From Bacillus sp. MM2020_4 (GTDB lineage: Bacteria; Bacillota; Bacilli; Bacillales; Cytobacillaceae): a stretch of 64,000 nucleotides of DNA. The notes under the pieces are model-generated. The model searched no databases. It was not told the DNA's origin and saw nothing but the letters and a program-made list of their open reading frames with translations. Below, in pieces: positions 1 through 8,093 of this stretch. The DNA lies in assembly GCF_011250555.1 (NCBI RefSeq), contig NZ_JAANMZ010000009.1, positions 33,710-97,709 of the forward strand. The letters are read 5' to 3'. Position 1 is the stretch's first letter. Each line of letters begins with the position of its first letter. The translations under genes and the position numbers were made by a program.

Positions 1-512
1 TTCAAGTTTTCGATTATTTACTTAAACCGATAGATAGAGAAGTATTAAGAATAATGATGGATTTGCTAAATAAAAAAATAGTTGAGAAGAAGAAACATAA
101 ATTAATTCAACAAAAGGTAGATTTCTCCTTTATGAAGGCTGTGTTTTTTCCTGAAGAGATAGAAACGTCGGCCTATTGTGATTATACCCAAAAAGTAATA
201 AATTGTATAAATGAACGGTATGCAGAGAAAATAAATTTGGAAGATGTAGCCCAAGATCTAGCCGTAAGTCCAAGTTATTTAAGCAGAGTATTTAAAAAGG
301 ACACAAAGGGAACTTTTCATCATTACTTAAATCAACAACGGATAAAAGCGTCGGTACCCTTACTTCTCACAAAGAAATACATGATTTACGAAATTGCAGA
401 AATGGTAGGATTCAGTGATTATAAACAATTTAATGCAGTATTTAAAAAACACATGGGTTATTCGCCGAGTGAATTTATCCAGGGGGTTAGCCATCCACTC
501 AGTGGAATTTAA
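1..512 (+). CDS. Response regulator, YesN/AraC type, 5'-truncated by window edge
   Basis: The reading frame is open from base 3. Its first residues (FDYLLKPI) are the end of a CheY-like receiver domain, with the conserved Lys-Pro. A linker follows, then an AraC/XylS DNA-binding domain of about 100 residues with two helix-turn-helix units (DVAQDLAVSPSYLSRVFKK and IAEMVGFSDYKQFNAVFKKH) and the family ending GYSPSEF. It would be phosphorylated by a sensor kinase encoded to the left and activate transcription. An internal ATG at 54 is not the real start because the receiver sequence continues upstream. The partner kinase and targets lie outside the window. Confidence 0.85.
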   Translation, partial: QVFDYLLKPIDREVLRIMMDLLNKKIVEKKKHKLIQQKVDFSFMKAVFFPEEIETSAYCDYTQKVINCINERYAEKINLEDVAQDLAVSPSYLSRVFKKDTKGTFHHYLNQQRIKASVPLLLTKKYMIYEIAEMVGFSDYKQFNAVFKKHMGYSPSEFIQGVSHPLSGI

Positions 513-521
513 TTTATCAGA

Positions 522-549
522 ACTGCTCCTAATGGGCAGTTTTTGTTTT
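522..549 (+). terminator. Intrinsic terminator after response regulator
   Basis: ACTGCTC pairs with GGGCAGT (one G-T pair) across a short loop, followed by TTTTTGTTTTT. It lies 10 bases after the stop codon. Confidence 0.6.
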
Positions 550-661
550 TGTAAAATGTTATTTATAAAGAACCAAAATGAGTGTTATAATGAATAGTGT
601 ATTACTAAGTAATAAAATATCCTCCCAGTTAAATAATAACCAAGAAAGGGAGGAATTTTTG

Positions 662-1510
662 TTGGAAAATAACCAGGATAGTAAATATGAGGATTCCTTT
701 CTGCCCATGACATCGATTGGCAATGGAATTGGAACCATTGTCCGGCAGGACGTTTATTGTTACACAGATCAAATTGTTAATCTTGTTGCCGTCGGAGATC
801 CGAATGTGACGAATGAATGTGTCCTAATTGATACTGGCATGCCAAAGTCAGCGGAAGAGATAAAAGAAATGCTTCAAGAGCGGTTTGGCGAAGATGTCCG
901 TCTGAAGGCTATCGTGTTAACACATGGGCATTTTGATCATGCCGGATCCGTTGCGGAGTTATTGGAGGAGTGGAGTGTTCCAGTTTATGCCCACGAACGA
1001 GAACTCCCCTATTTAACCGGGAAGAAAGATTATCCGCCAGGGGATCCAAATGTGGACAGCGGGCTGGTTGCCAAGATGTCCCCAATGTTCCCGAACCATG
1101 GGATTGATATTAGTGCACATGTGCAAAAGCTTCCGGAGGACGGGACTGTTCCAAGTCTGCCGGACTGGAAATGGATTCATACCCCGGGACATACACCTGG
1201 CCACGTCTCCTTATTTCGTGAACAAGATGGGACATTAATCGCAGGGGATGTCTTTGTGACGGTAAAGCAAGAATCGCTCTACAAAGTGATGACGCAAATG
1301 CAGGAAATAAGTGGCCCGCCCAAGTATTTCACCACTGACTGGAATGCGGCTTATGAATCCGTGAAAAAAGTAGAGGCGCTTAAACCGCAAGTAGCGATCA
1401 CTGGTCATGGTCTGCCAATGAGCGGTGAAGAACTAACCAAGAACCTACATTATTTAGTGGAGCATTTTGCTGAAATTGGCCGGCCTGATAGTGGCAGGTA
1501 TGTTAATTAA
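662..1510 (+). CDS. MBL-fold metallo-hydrolase (YflN-like)
   Basis: A metallo-beta-lactamase-fold hydrolase of about 282 residues. The metal-binding motif THGHFDHAG, the later GHTPGH, the Asp in AGDVFV and the final GHG histidine are all visible, so a dinuclear zinc-type site should be intact. TTG at 662 is chosen over the upstream ATG at 578 because a strong AAGGGAGG lies just before it and the residues between 578 and 662 are not family-like. Substrate is unknown: the fold covers thioesterases, lactonases and glyoxalases, and nothing here indicates beta-lactam resistance. It is monocistronic between two terminators. Confidence 0.85.
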   Translation: MENNQDSKYEDSFLPMTSIGNGIGTIVRQDVYCYTDQIVNLVAVGDPNVTNECVLIDTGMPKSAEEIKEMLQERFGEDVRLKAIVLTHGHFDHAGSVAELLEEWSVPVYAHERELPYLTGKKDYPPGDPNVDSGLVAKMSPMFPNHGIDISAHVQKLPEDGTVPSLPDWKWIHTPGHTPGHVSLFREQDGTLIAGDVFVTVKQESLYKVMTQMQEISGPPKYFTTDWNAAYESVKKVEALKPQVAITGHGLPMSGEELTKNLHYLVEHFAEIGRPDSGRYVN

Positions 1511-1522
1511 AGTAGTTTATCT

Positions 1523-1560
1523 AGGCTGCTGTCATATGCAGCCTTTAACGTTCTTTTTGT
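1523..1560 (+). terminator. Probable terminator after MBL hydrolase
   Basis: AGGCTGC/GCAGCCT stem with an 8-base loop, followed by TTTAACG and then TTCTTTTTG. Confidence 0.5.
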
Positions 1561-1608
1561 GTTCTTAATATAGAATTATTTGTCTGAAATCCTTGTTAGG
1601 AGGGAGCT

Positions 1609-1908
1609 ATGAGACTCTGTTTATTCCTATTATTTGCCGGTGTGTTGGATGCGGTCTTAACCCACTTTGGTATGTCTTCCGGTTTCGTTGATGAGGGGAA
1701 TCCGATGATGAAGCTTGTCATTGAACAGAGCTGGTCTTATTTTTATATGATAAAAATAATCCTGCCACTTATGCTTCTGGGCTTGTTTTATCTTCGCCCT
1801 TTTAAACGTTGGGTTAGAACTCTTATCGTCTCCACCTGTGTCCTCTACTTTTCTGTCCTTGTGTATCATATGGTCTGGATTGTCCTTTACATCAATACGT
1901 CAACATAA
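1609..1908 (+). CDS. DUF5658-type small membrane protein
   Basis: A 99-residue protein with three hydrophobic segments (about 2-20, 45-62 and 72-95). The pattern of an LDAVLTHFG start, a DEGNP motif and then two membrane spans matches the DUF5658 family as I remember it. An AGGAGGGAGC ribosome binding site sits just upstream. No function is known for the family. The gene stands alone before the helicase gene. Confidence 0.7.
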   Translation: MRLCLFLLFAGVLDAVLTHFGMSSGFVDEGNPMMKLVIEQSWSYFYMIKIILPLMLLGLFYLRPFKRWVRTLIVSTCVLYFSVLVYHMVWIVLYINTST

Positions 1909-1996
1909 CCCTAACTAGACACCTAAACGTTAATACGATAGTATCAATACGATATCGAAAAACAAATAATAAGAAAAAAGATATAAGGAGTACAAC

Positions 1997-3142
1997 ATGT
2001 TAAATACGTTAAAGCCATTTTTGCAGGAAGCATGGAAACAATCAGGCTTCGAGCAGCCGACATCGATTCAGGATGCTGCTATCCCTATGATTCTGGGAGG
2101 AAAAGATGTCATTGCCGAGTCACCAACAGGTACAGGGAAGACGCTCGCTTATTTACTTCCCTTATTAAATAAAATCGACGCAACTATACCGTCCTTACAA
2201 GCAGTAGTCCTTGCCTCTTCCCAAGAGTTGGTTATGCAGGTTTATCAAGAATTTCAAAAATGGTCAGAAGGAAGCGGGATTAGAGGTACGTCGATTATTG
2301 GCGGGGCAAACTTAAAGCGACAGCTTGAAAAGTTGAAAAAGCGCCCGCATGTTATTTTTGCTACACCGGGCCGCTTGCTTGAATTAATCAAACAGAAGAA
2401 AGTGAAAATGCACGAGATAAAAATGGTTGTTCTAGATGAAGGAGATCAACTGTTAATACCGGAGCATTTACACACTGTCCAAAACATCGTGAAATCGACG
2501 ATGAGTGACCGCCAAGTTGTCTTATTTTCGGCGACGATGAAACAGGCAACAGAAAAGCTGGCAAAAGAAATGGCAGCGGAACCTGAAGTCCTTCGAATTG
2601 AAAAAGATGAAATGGCTTCTTCCGGGGAAGTGGAGCATATCTATTTTTCCTGTGAACCACGAGATAAAATTAAGTTAATTGAAAAAATTACTCGCCTTGA
2701 CCATAGTAAATCCCTTGCGTTTATTAATGACATTGGCGAAATTCAGGTTTTTAAAGAGAAATTGCTGTTTAAAGAATTATCCATCGGAGTCCTGCACAGC
2801 GATATGAAAAAGCTAGAACGACAAGCGGCATTAAAAGCTTTCCGGGATGGAAAACTGAAAATGCTGATTGCCACAGATATTGCGGCCCGGGGCCTCGATA
2901 TTCAAGGAGTAACCCATGTTGTTCAAATTGACTCACCTAAAGACATTTCTCAATATGTACACAGGTCGGGAAGAACAGGAAGAATGGGAGCGAATGGTAC
3001 CATCATTTCACTGGTTACGGAGCGAGAAGAGCGAGAACTAAAGCGATATTGCCGGGAGTTAAATATCCCTCTTCATAAACGAATTTTTTATCAAGGGGAA
3101 ATTGTTGCTGAAGAACAAAGAAGTCAAAAGTTTAGAAAATAA
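1997..3142 (+). CDS. yfmL: DEAD-box RNA helicase YfmL
   Basis: ATP-dependent RNA helicase of 381 residues, the size of B. subtilis YfmL, which is linked to ribosome biogenesis. Visible motifs in order: Q-motif (FEQPTSIQDAAIP), Walker A (SPTGTGKT), TPGR, motif II read as DEGD instead of DEAD, FSAT (motif III), ARGLDIQ and HRSGRTGR (motif VI). There is no long C-terminal RNA-binding extension, so it is a minimal two-RecA core. GGAG precedes the ATG. The DEGD variant keeps the catalytic Asp-Glu. Confidence 0.9.
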   Translation: MLNTLKPFLQEAWKQSGFEQPTSIQDAAIPMILGGKDVIAESPTGTGKTLAYLLPLLNKIDATIPSLQAVVLASSQELVMQVYQEFQKWSEGSGIRGTSIIGGANLKRQLEKLKKRPHVIFATPGRLLELIKQKKVKMHEIKMVVLDEGDQLLIPEHLHTVQNIVKSTMSDRQVVLFSATMKQATEKLAKEMAAEPEVLRIEKDEMASSGEVEHIYFSCEPRDKIKLIEKITRLDHSKSLAFINDIGEIQVFKEKLLFKELSIGVLHSDMKKLERQAALKAFRDGKLKMLIATDIAARGLDIQGVTHVVQIDSPKDISQYVHRSGRTGRMGANGTIISLVTEREERELKRYCRELNIPLHKRIFYQGEIVAEEQRSQKFRK

Positions 3143-3144
3143 AG

Positions 3145-3180
3145 GCAGAAGGAGGGGGCCCTCCTACTGCTTTTTTTTTT
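3145..3180 (+). terminator. Strong terminator after yfmL
   Basis: GCAGAAGGAGGG pairs with CCCTCCTACTGC around a GGC loop (one mismatch inside), followed by ten T residues. Confidence 0.9.
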
Positions 3181-3238
3181 AGAAAAAGGACTTTCAAGCT
3201 CTTTTCTTGAATTGTTAAGGAGAAACGGAGGGATCCCG

Positions 3239-4699
3239 ATGGAGAATCCAAAATTAAAGAAATATCTCGAAGAATGGCTAGAGGAAACAACAATCAGCGA
3301 AATCCAGGAAAAGTTGGCGAGCGGCGAGCTTACATCAAAAGAGCTGGTCTTACTGTATTTACATAGAATTTCTCGTTACGATAAAGAGCTACATTCAATC
3401 CTCGAAATTAATCCGGATGCGCTGCAGATAGCGGAAGCGCTTGACACGGAACGGAAAAAGAAGGGGCCACGCGGCCTGTTACACGGAATTCCGATTCTAA
3501 TTAAGGATAATATCGACACCCATGACAAAATGCATACAAGTGCCGGGTCACTTGCATTAAAAGATTCGATTGCCCTAAAGGATTCATTTGTAGCAGAGCA
3601 ATTACGTAAAGCCGGTGCCATCATTCTTGGAAAAACAAATATGACGGAATGGGCAAATTTTATGGCGATTGGAATGAAAAGTGGCTATAGTTCAAGAGGC
3701 GGACAGGTGGAAAATCCCTATGGTCCGGGGAAATTTGATGTTGGCGGTTCTAGTGCAGGTTCCGGGGCAGCGATTGCCGCAAATTTTGCCGCTGCTGCGG
3801 TTGGGACCGAAACCTCTGGCTCAATCCTGAATCCATCCTGCCAAAATTCATTAGTGGGGATTAAACCTACGGTAGGTTTAATTAGCCGGAGAGGGATTAT
3901 CCCAATCGCACACACACAGGATACTGCAGGGCCAATGGCTAGAACGGTTGAAGATGCGGTGATTCTGTTAAATGCCTTATGTGGAAAAGATGATCTCGAT
4001 TCTATCACCAAGACAAACCCTTTTATTGGATTCGACTTGTCAGAGTTACTTGTAAAAGATGGACTAAAGGGGAAGAAAATCGGCATAGCATTTGATGGCT
4101 TTATGGAGCTATTGAGTAAGGAAAAACAAAAAGTTGTGGCCGCAGGATTGGAACTGTTGAAATCAGGAGCAGAGATGATTGAGGACATTGTTTTCCCTTC
4201 CGCTAAGGCTGAATGGAAATACGATGTTTTAACCTATGAATTTAAACCAGATTTAAATGCCTATTTGAATGATCTTCACCCATCCATACCAGTGAGAACG
4301 TTAGCAGATCTAATTGAATTCAATAAAAATGATGAAGAAAAGATGCTCAAATATGGCCAGGCCGTACTACTGGAATCAGAAAAAACAAGCGGTTCTTTAA
4401 CGGAAGCTGCTTATATTGATGCATTGGAATTCGACTTGTATCATTCAACAAAGAAAGGGATTGATTTTGCGTTAGAGAAATACGGACTAGATGTTATTGT
4501 TTTTCCTAACGATGAAGGCTCCCATATCAGTGCGAAAGCAGGCTATCCCACCATTGCGGTCCCTGCTGGCTATACGTCTCTTGGGGAGCCGGTGGGAATT
4601 ACCTTTGCCGGAACAGCTTACAGTGAACCACTTTTAATTCAAGTGGCGTATGCTTTCGAGCAAATGACACGCTTCCGCAAGGCACCCGTACTAGAATAA
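3239..4699 (+). CDS. Amidase (amidase signature family)
   Basis: Hydrolase of 486 residues that would cleave a carboxamide to acid and ammonia. The Ser-cisSer-Lys machinery is present: the Lys in PILIKDN, the glycine/serine-rich loop GGSSAGSGAAIA, and the nucleophile in TETSGSI. The C-terminal GEPVGITFAG is typical of the family. The start is taken at ATG 3239 because GGAGGG lies 7-12 bases ahead; the frame also opens at 3212 without a suitable site. It is too short and too isolated to be GatA of the tRNA amidotransferase. Substrate unknown. Confidence 0.88.
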   Translation: MENPKLKKYLEEWLEETTISEIQEKLASGELTSKELVLLYLHRISRYDKELHSILEINPDALQIAEALDTERKKKGPRGLLHGIPILIKDNIDTHDKMHTSAGSLALKDSIALKDSFVAEQLRKAGAIILGKTNMTEWANFMAIGMKSGYSSRGGQVENPYGPGKFDVGGSSAGSGAAIAANFAAAAVGTETSGSILNPSCQNSLVGIKPTVGLISRRGIIPIAHTQDTAGPMARTVEDAVILLNALCGKDDLDSITKTNPFIGFDLSELLVKDGLKGKKIGIAFDGFMELLSKEKQKVVAAGLELLKSGAEMIEDIVFPSAKAEWKYDVLTYEFKPDLNAYLNDLHPSIPVRTLADLIEFNKNDEEKMLKYGQAVLLESEKTSGSLTEAAYIDALEFDLYHSTKKGIDFALEKYGLDVIVFPNDEGSHISAKAGYPTIAVPAGYTSLGEPVGITFAGTAYSEPLLIQVAYAFEQMTRFRKAPVLE

Positions 4700-4751
4700 A
4701 AGTGCTCCTTTTCATCCATACTATCAGTGAATTTCTCAAAAAGGAGTGGGT

Positions 4752-4889
4752 ATGATGGGAAGAACGAAACTAGGAAATGCTAATGCACAACGTAACAATA
4801 ACGCGAAAAAGCCGATGAAGGAAAGCTCCGAATTAGTTGAATTCACGCCTGGGGAAGATATAAAACGAAACCGCCCGAATAGTAAATAA
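4752..4889 (+). CDS. Small hydrophilic protein, 45 residues, unknown
   Basis: A 45-codon frame starting ATGATG behind AAAAAGGAGTGGG and ending before a strong terminator. The product is very basic and Asn/Lys rich (NAQRNNNAKK, DIKRNRPNSK), without hydrophobic segments, resembling in composition the small spore or stress proteins of Bacillus. I do not recognise a family. The ribosome binding site and the terminator 8 bases after the stop support it being real. Confidence 0.6.
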   Translation: MMGRTKLGNANAQRNNNAKKPMKESSELVEFTPGEDIKRNRPNSK

Positions 4890-4897
4890 TGAAGAAA

Positions 4898-4927
4898 GCC
4901 TCCTGCTGAGCTAGGAGGCATTTTTTA
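4898..4927 (+). terminator. Terminator after small protein gene
   Basis: GCCTCCT/AGGAGGC stem with an 8-base loop, then ATTTTTTAT. Confidence 0.85.
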
Positions 4928-4993
4928 TAAAAGAAAGGGATTTGTTCATATCATCAAGAAAATGGTTCATATCTTCAAAAACAAGCCCAAATA

Positions 4994-6520
4994 CTACTCT
5001 TCTTTCAACAATTCCAGTGCTTTTTTTGTCGGGCCCTCAATCACATCACCTGAATAGGAATAACGTGAGCCATGGCACGGGCAATCCCATGATTTTTCAG
5101 CGCGATTCCATTCACATTCACAGCCAAGATGGGTACAAGTGGTGTCGACGACATAAAGTTTCCCGTTCTCGTCTTTATAGGCACCTGCTCGTTTTCCGTT
5201 ATACATGACAACAGAACCCTCGCCCATCTGTAAATCATCTGTGGACTTGTCGGTATACTCAAGCTTACCCTTGATCAGATGCTTAGCAACATCTGCATTG
5301 GTGGTGACAACACTTTTAAAATCGGGATCTGCCTGGAATGCTCGTGATGGTGAATAGAGCTCCATGTATGGATTTTCCCGGTCCATCACATAATCAGTTA
5401 ACAAGTGTCCTGCGAGAATGCCTGTCGTCATTCCCCATTTTTTATAGCCGGTGGCAATTAAAACGTTTTCCCGGCCTTCCGTATATTTGCCGATAAAAGG
5501 AAGTTTGTCCAATGTGACCATATCCTGGGCGGACCAGCGATAATGGTATTCCTTCAGCCCAAAGGCCTCTTCGGCGAATAATTGGAGCGCTTCATAATGC
5601 TTTAGCGTGTCGATTCCCTGCCCTGTTTTATGATTTTCACCGCCGAGTATGAGCAACTTTTCCCCATTATACGGTGTTGTACGAATGGAGCGGGCCGGGC
5701 TGTCGGCACTGATATAGATGCCGCCGGGATAGTCCATGTCTGTTTTTATACCGATTGCATAGGATCTATCTGTATGCATTCTGGCAAAATAGAGACCTGG
5801 TTTATCATAAAAAGGGAAATGTGAAGCAATAATCACCTGTTTGCATGTCACCCTATGACCAGCCTTTGTCACTACTTTTGGTTCTGTATCATCATCTTCA
5901 ATATCTGTAGCGACTGTATTTTCATAAACAGAACAGCCAGCCTTTACGGCATCCTCTAGAAGCGACTTTAAAAACTTTAGCGGGTGATACTGTGCTTGAT
6001 TGCGCATCAATAGAGCCGCCTTGGCCGGGATATTAAATGGAATCGTGTCTTTCAAAGATCCGTCAATATTGAGACTTTTGTACGCTTCCCACTCCGTTTT
6101 TATCTTTTCAACATACTCTTCAGTCGTGGCATAAATATAAGCATCCTCTTTGCTGTAATCACAGTCAATACCATTTTCCTTTACCATGGTTTCAACGAAT
6201 TGAATGGCATTCATATGGGATTCAAAATACAGCCTGGCCTTTTCTTGCCCAAAGTGTTGGATTAACTCATCATAAATCATGCCATGCTGGGCGGTTAACT
6301 TAGCCGTGGTGTGCCCGGTTGTCCCGTTTAAGACACCTCCGGCTTCCAAAATGGCTACCTTCAGCCCTTCTTTTGACAGTAAATAGGCAGTTGTAATCCC
6401 AGTTATTCCAGCCCCGACAACTGCTACGTCCACTGATAAATCCTCATTTAATGGTTCATAAGTCGGTAATTCTATCTCGCGCCAAAAGGTTTTAGGAAAT
6501 TGATGTTCAGATCCACTCAT
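4994..6520 (-). CDS. yhfW: FAD-dependent oxidoreductase with C-terminal Rieske domain (YhfW-like)
   Basis: A 508-residue fusion. The N-terminal half is a DAO-type flavoprotein with a dinucleotide-binding fold (VAVVGAGITGITTAY) and a GHTTAK motif near the FAD site. The last 80 residues are a Rieske [2Fe-2S] domain with the ligand pairs CTHLGC and CPCHGS. The architecture equals B. subtilis YhfW, a putative oxidoreductase of unknown substrate. The Rieske centre probably passes electrons to or from the flavin. The gene runs against its left neighbour and has a ribosome binding site in front of the ATG at 6520. Confidence 0.88.
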   Translation of the reverse strand: MSGSEHQFPKTFWREIELPTYEPLNEDLSVDVAVVGAGITGITTAYLLSKEGLKVAILEAGGVLNGTTGHTTAKLTAQHGMIYDELIQHFGQEKARLYFESHMNAIQFVETMVKENGIDCDYSKEDAYIYATTEEYVEKIKTEWEAYKSLNIDGSLKDTIPFNIPAKAALLMRNQAQYHPLKFLKSLLEDAVKAGCSVYENTVATDIEDDDTEPKVVTKAGHRVTCKQVIIASHFPFYDKPGLYFARMHTDRSYAIGIKTDMDYPGGIYISADSPARSIRTTPYNGEKLLILGGENHKTGQGIDTLKHYEALQLFAEEAFGLKEYHYRWSAQDMVTLDKLPFIGKYTEGRENVLIATGYKKWGMTTGILAGHLLTDYVMDRENPYMELYSPSRAFQADPDFKSVVTTNADVAKHLIKGKLEYTDKSTDDLQMGEGSVVMYNGKRAGAYKDENGKLYVVDTTCTHLGCECEWNRAEKSWDCPCHGSRYSYSGDVIEGPTKKALELLKEE

Positions 6521-6611
6521 ATGTACGCCTCCAGCATTAAAATAATCTCCTGTTTAATTTTTCCCAAAATGAAAAATAAATGTCATGGAGGTGAAAAATT
6601 AATTTTTCATC

Positions 6612-6641
6612 ATAAAAAGAACCCTGATTAGCCAGGGTTCT
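6612..6641 (-). terminator. Terminator for the small minus-strand gene
   Basis: Perfect 9-bp stem AGAACCCTG/CAGGGTTCT with a 6-base loop. The A-run on its left reads as a T-run on the minus strand. Confidence 0.8.
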
Positions 6642-6648
6642 GAAAAAG

Positions 6649-6792
6649 TTATTCCTCATCGGTGTTTATTTTATCAATCCGGGATGCATCCTCTGAATCA
6701 AGTGCTTCCCTTAAAAAATGGAAAATACCCCATGCAACACAACCAAGACAAATCAGAAAGCCGAGAGCAATGGTCCACAAAAGTGTCATCAT
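6649..6792 (-). CDS. Single-span membrane microprotein, 47 residues
   Basis: Minus-strand frame starting ATGATG behind AAAGGGGGACG. It has one membrane segment near the N-terminus (LLWTIALGFLICLGCVAWGIF) and a short acidic, hydrophilic tail (EDASRIDKINTDEE), so N-out/C-in or the reverse is possible. It is followed 8 bases later by a perfect terminator hairpin. No family recognised. The strong ribosome binding site plus terminator make it a likely real small gene. Confidence 0.65.
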   Translation of the reverse strand: MMTLLWTIALGFLICLGCVAWGIFHFLREALDSEDASRIDKINTDEE

Positions 6793-6879
6793 TCGTCCCC
6801 CTTTAGAGAGCTTACCGAGAAAAATAAGCTTTCTACAGGTATATGCCTTAAGGGGACTAAATTTTCCTATTTAGCAAAT

Positions 6880-7254
6880 TTAGTCTTTTTTTCCCAGTTC
6901 TGAATAGTAATCGACTTTCTTTATATTGACGCCGACGAAGGTTTCAATAATCGATTGACCACCGGCAATAGAGAAAATTAAGATAAACACAAATGTAACT
7001 TTTGGGAACAGCAGATAAGCACCGCCCAAAAAACAAGCACTCCACACACCGGCACACCAATAACATTTCAACAGATATCCAAACATGGAGGCAGGGACTT
7101 CCTTCGTTTCCGTGCCATTATCCGTCTTAACTTGAACTTTTTTCATGAAGGGCCTGCGGATGAATTCTGTAATTTTATCAAAAACGATTAAATGGGTTAG
7201 ACGATAGCTTGCTAAAATTAGCATAATATAGGTCATCCATGATAAGTCTTTCAT
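6880..7254 (-). CDS. DUF1360 family membrane protein (YngL-like)
   Basis: A 124-residue protein with an N-terminal membrane segment (MTYIMLILASYRLTHLIVFD), the conserved Arg-Leu-Thr-His tract, a cytosolic middle and a second hydrophobic half holding the CYWCAGVW motif. These are the marks of DUF1360, seen in spore-formers as sporulation-associated proteins. It is transcribed divergently from the LysM-CAP gene over about 108 bases, so the two may share a control region. Confidence 0.75.
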   Translation of the reverse strand: MKDLSWMTYIMLILASYRLTHLIVFDKITEFIRRPFMKKVQVKTDNGTETKEVPASMFGYLLKCYWCAGVWSACFLGGAYLLFPKVTFVFILIFSIAGGQSIIETFVGVNIKKVDYYSELGKKD

Positions 7255-7362
7255 ATTTTATGCCTCCGAAAATCCACTTAAAGACAGCTGAATTTTATTT
7301 TTTTGATTCCCTGTATATTTTGAGCTTGAAATCAAAATTATATATTCGGAGGAGGCGAAAAA

Positions 7363-7974
7363 ATGAAAAAATCTTTTTGGTTTAGTTTTCTGTTCTTACT
7401 ATCTCTTTTCTGTATTCCAAGCGTCTCGTTTGCCCAACAAATTTATACGGTTCAGCCAGGGGATACACTTTGGAAAATTGCTGTAAGGTATCAGGTCGGA
7501 ATTACAGAGATTATTCAAGCCAACCAGCAATTTAAAAATCCTAACTTGATCTATCCGGGTCAAAAGGTAAATATTCCTGAATTAGGCGGAGTGAAATCGA
7601 TTGAAAATCAGGTTATTTCGCTAACCAATCAGGAGCGGGCGAAAAATGGCCTGAAACCATTCGTGGCAGACTGGGAGCTTTCCAGGGTGGCTCGCTATAA
7701 GGCAACGGACATGAGGGATAAAAATTATTTCTCTCATACAAGCCCAACCTATGGCAGTCCATTTGATATGATGAAGAGCTTTGGTATTTCCTACCGTTCT
7801 GCAGCTGAAAATATTGCAGCCGGTCAAACGACACCACAGGCAGTGGTTCAATCATGGATGAATAGTTCTGGTCATCGGGCAAATATTTTAAGCTCTAACA
7901 CCCGAATTGGAGTAGGATATGCCACTGGTGGATCGTATCGTTACTATTGGGTGCAGATGTTTATCTCGAATTGA
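7363..7974 (+). CDS. LysM-CAP domain secreted protein (YkwD-like)
   Basis: Secreted protein of 203 residues. A signal peptide (about 1-24, ending SVSFA) is followed by one LysM motif (about 27-72: YTVQPGDTLWKIAVRYQVG) that should bind peptidoglycan or spore cortex. A CAP/SCP domain then fills residues 78-200, with the hallmarks NQERAKNGL, YFSHTSP, AAENIAAG, HRANIL and YWVQMF. Proteins of this layout are common spore-envelope or cell-wall proteins in Bacillus; the biochemical role of CAP is not settled. GGAGGAGG precedes the ATG. Confidence 0.88.
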   Translation: MKKSFWFSFLFLLSLFCIPSVSFAQQIYTVQPGDTLWKIAVRYQVGITEIIQANQQFKNPNLIYPGQKVNIPELGGVKSIENQVISLTNQERAKNGLKPFVADWELSRVARYKATDMRDKNYFSHTSPTYGSPFDMMKSFGISYRSAAENIAAGQTTPQAVVQSWMNSSGHRANILSSNTRIGVGYATGGSYRYYWVQMFISN

Positions 7975-8032
7975 ACTACCCCTTAACATCCCTTACAGGT
8001 TGTTTGTAGTGGGGGATTCTTTAAATAACAAG

Positions 8033-8060
8033 ACATATATCATAGGAATTTAAGATATAT
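8033..8060. repeat. 8-bp inverted repeat beside the TnpB-like gene
   Basis: CATATATC and GATATATG form a perfect 8-bp hairpin with a 12-base loop, just beyond the 3' end of the TnpB-like gene. It could be the subterminal hairpin of an IS605-type end, but I cannot place the exact element border. Confidence 0.4.
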
Positions 8061-8062
8061 GA

Positions 8063-8093
8063 CCGTCTCCCGTTCAACTAGGAGGCGGTTTTT
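8063..8093 (+). terminator. Plus-strand terminator overlapping the TnpB-like 3' end
   Basis: CCGTCTCC/GGAGGCGG (one G-T pair) with a 10-base loop and TTTTT on the plus strand. It would end the LysM-CAP transcript. The stop codon of the minus-strand TnpB-like gene lies in its loop. Confidence 0.65.

Noticed and set aside
578..661. Upstream extension of the MBL hydrolase from ATG 578
   Set aside because: TTG 662 has a strong, correctly spaced AAGGGAGG; the extension is not family-like and lies in the leader.
662..1510. Beta-lactam resistance enzyme
   Set aside because: The fold is shared by many hydrolases, there is no signal peptide, and the sequence fits the YflN-like group better.
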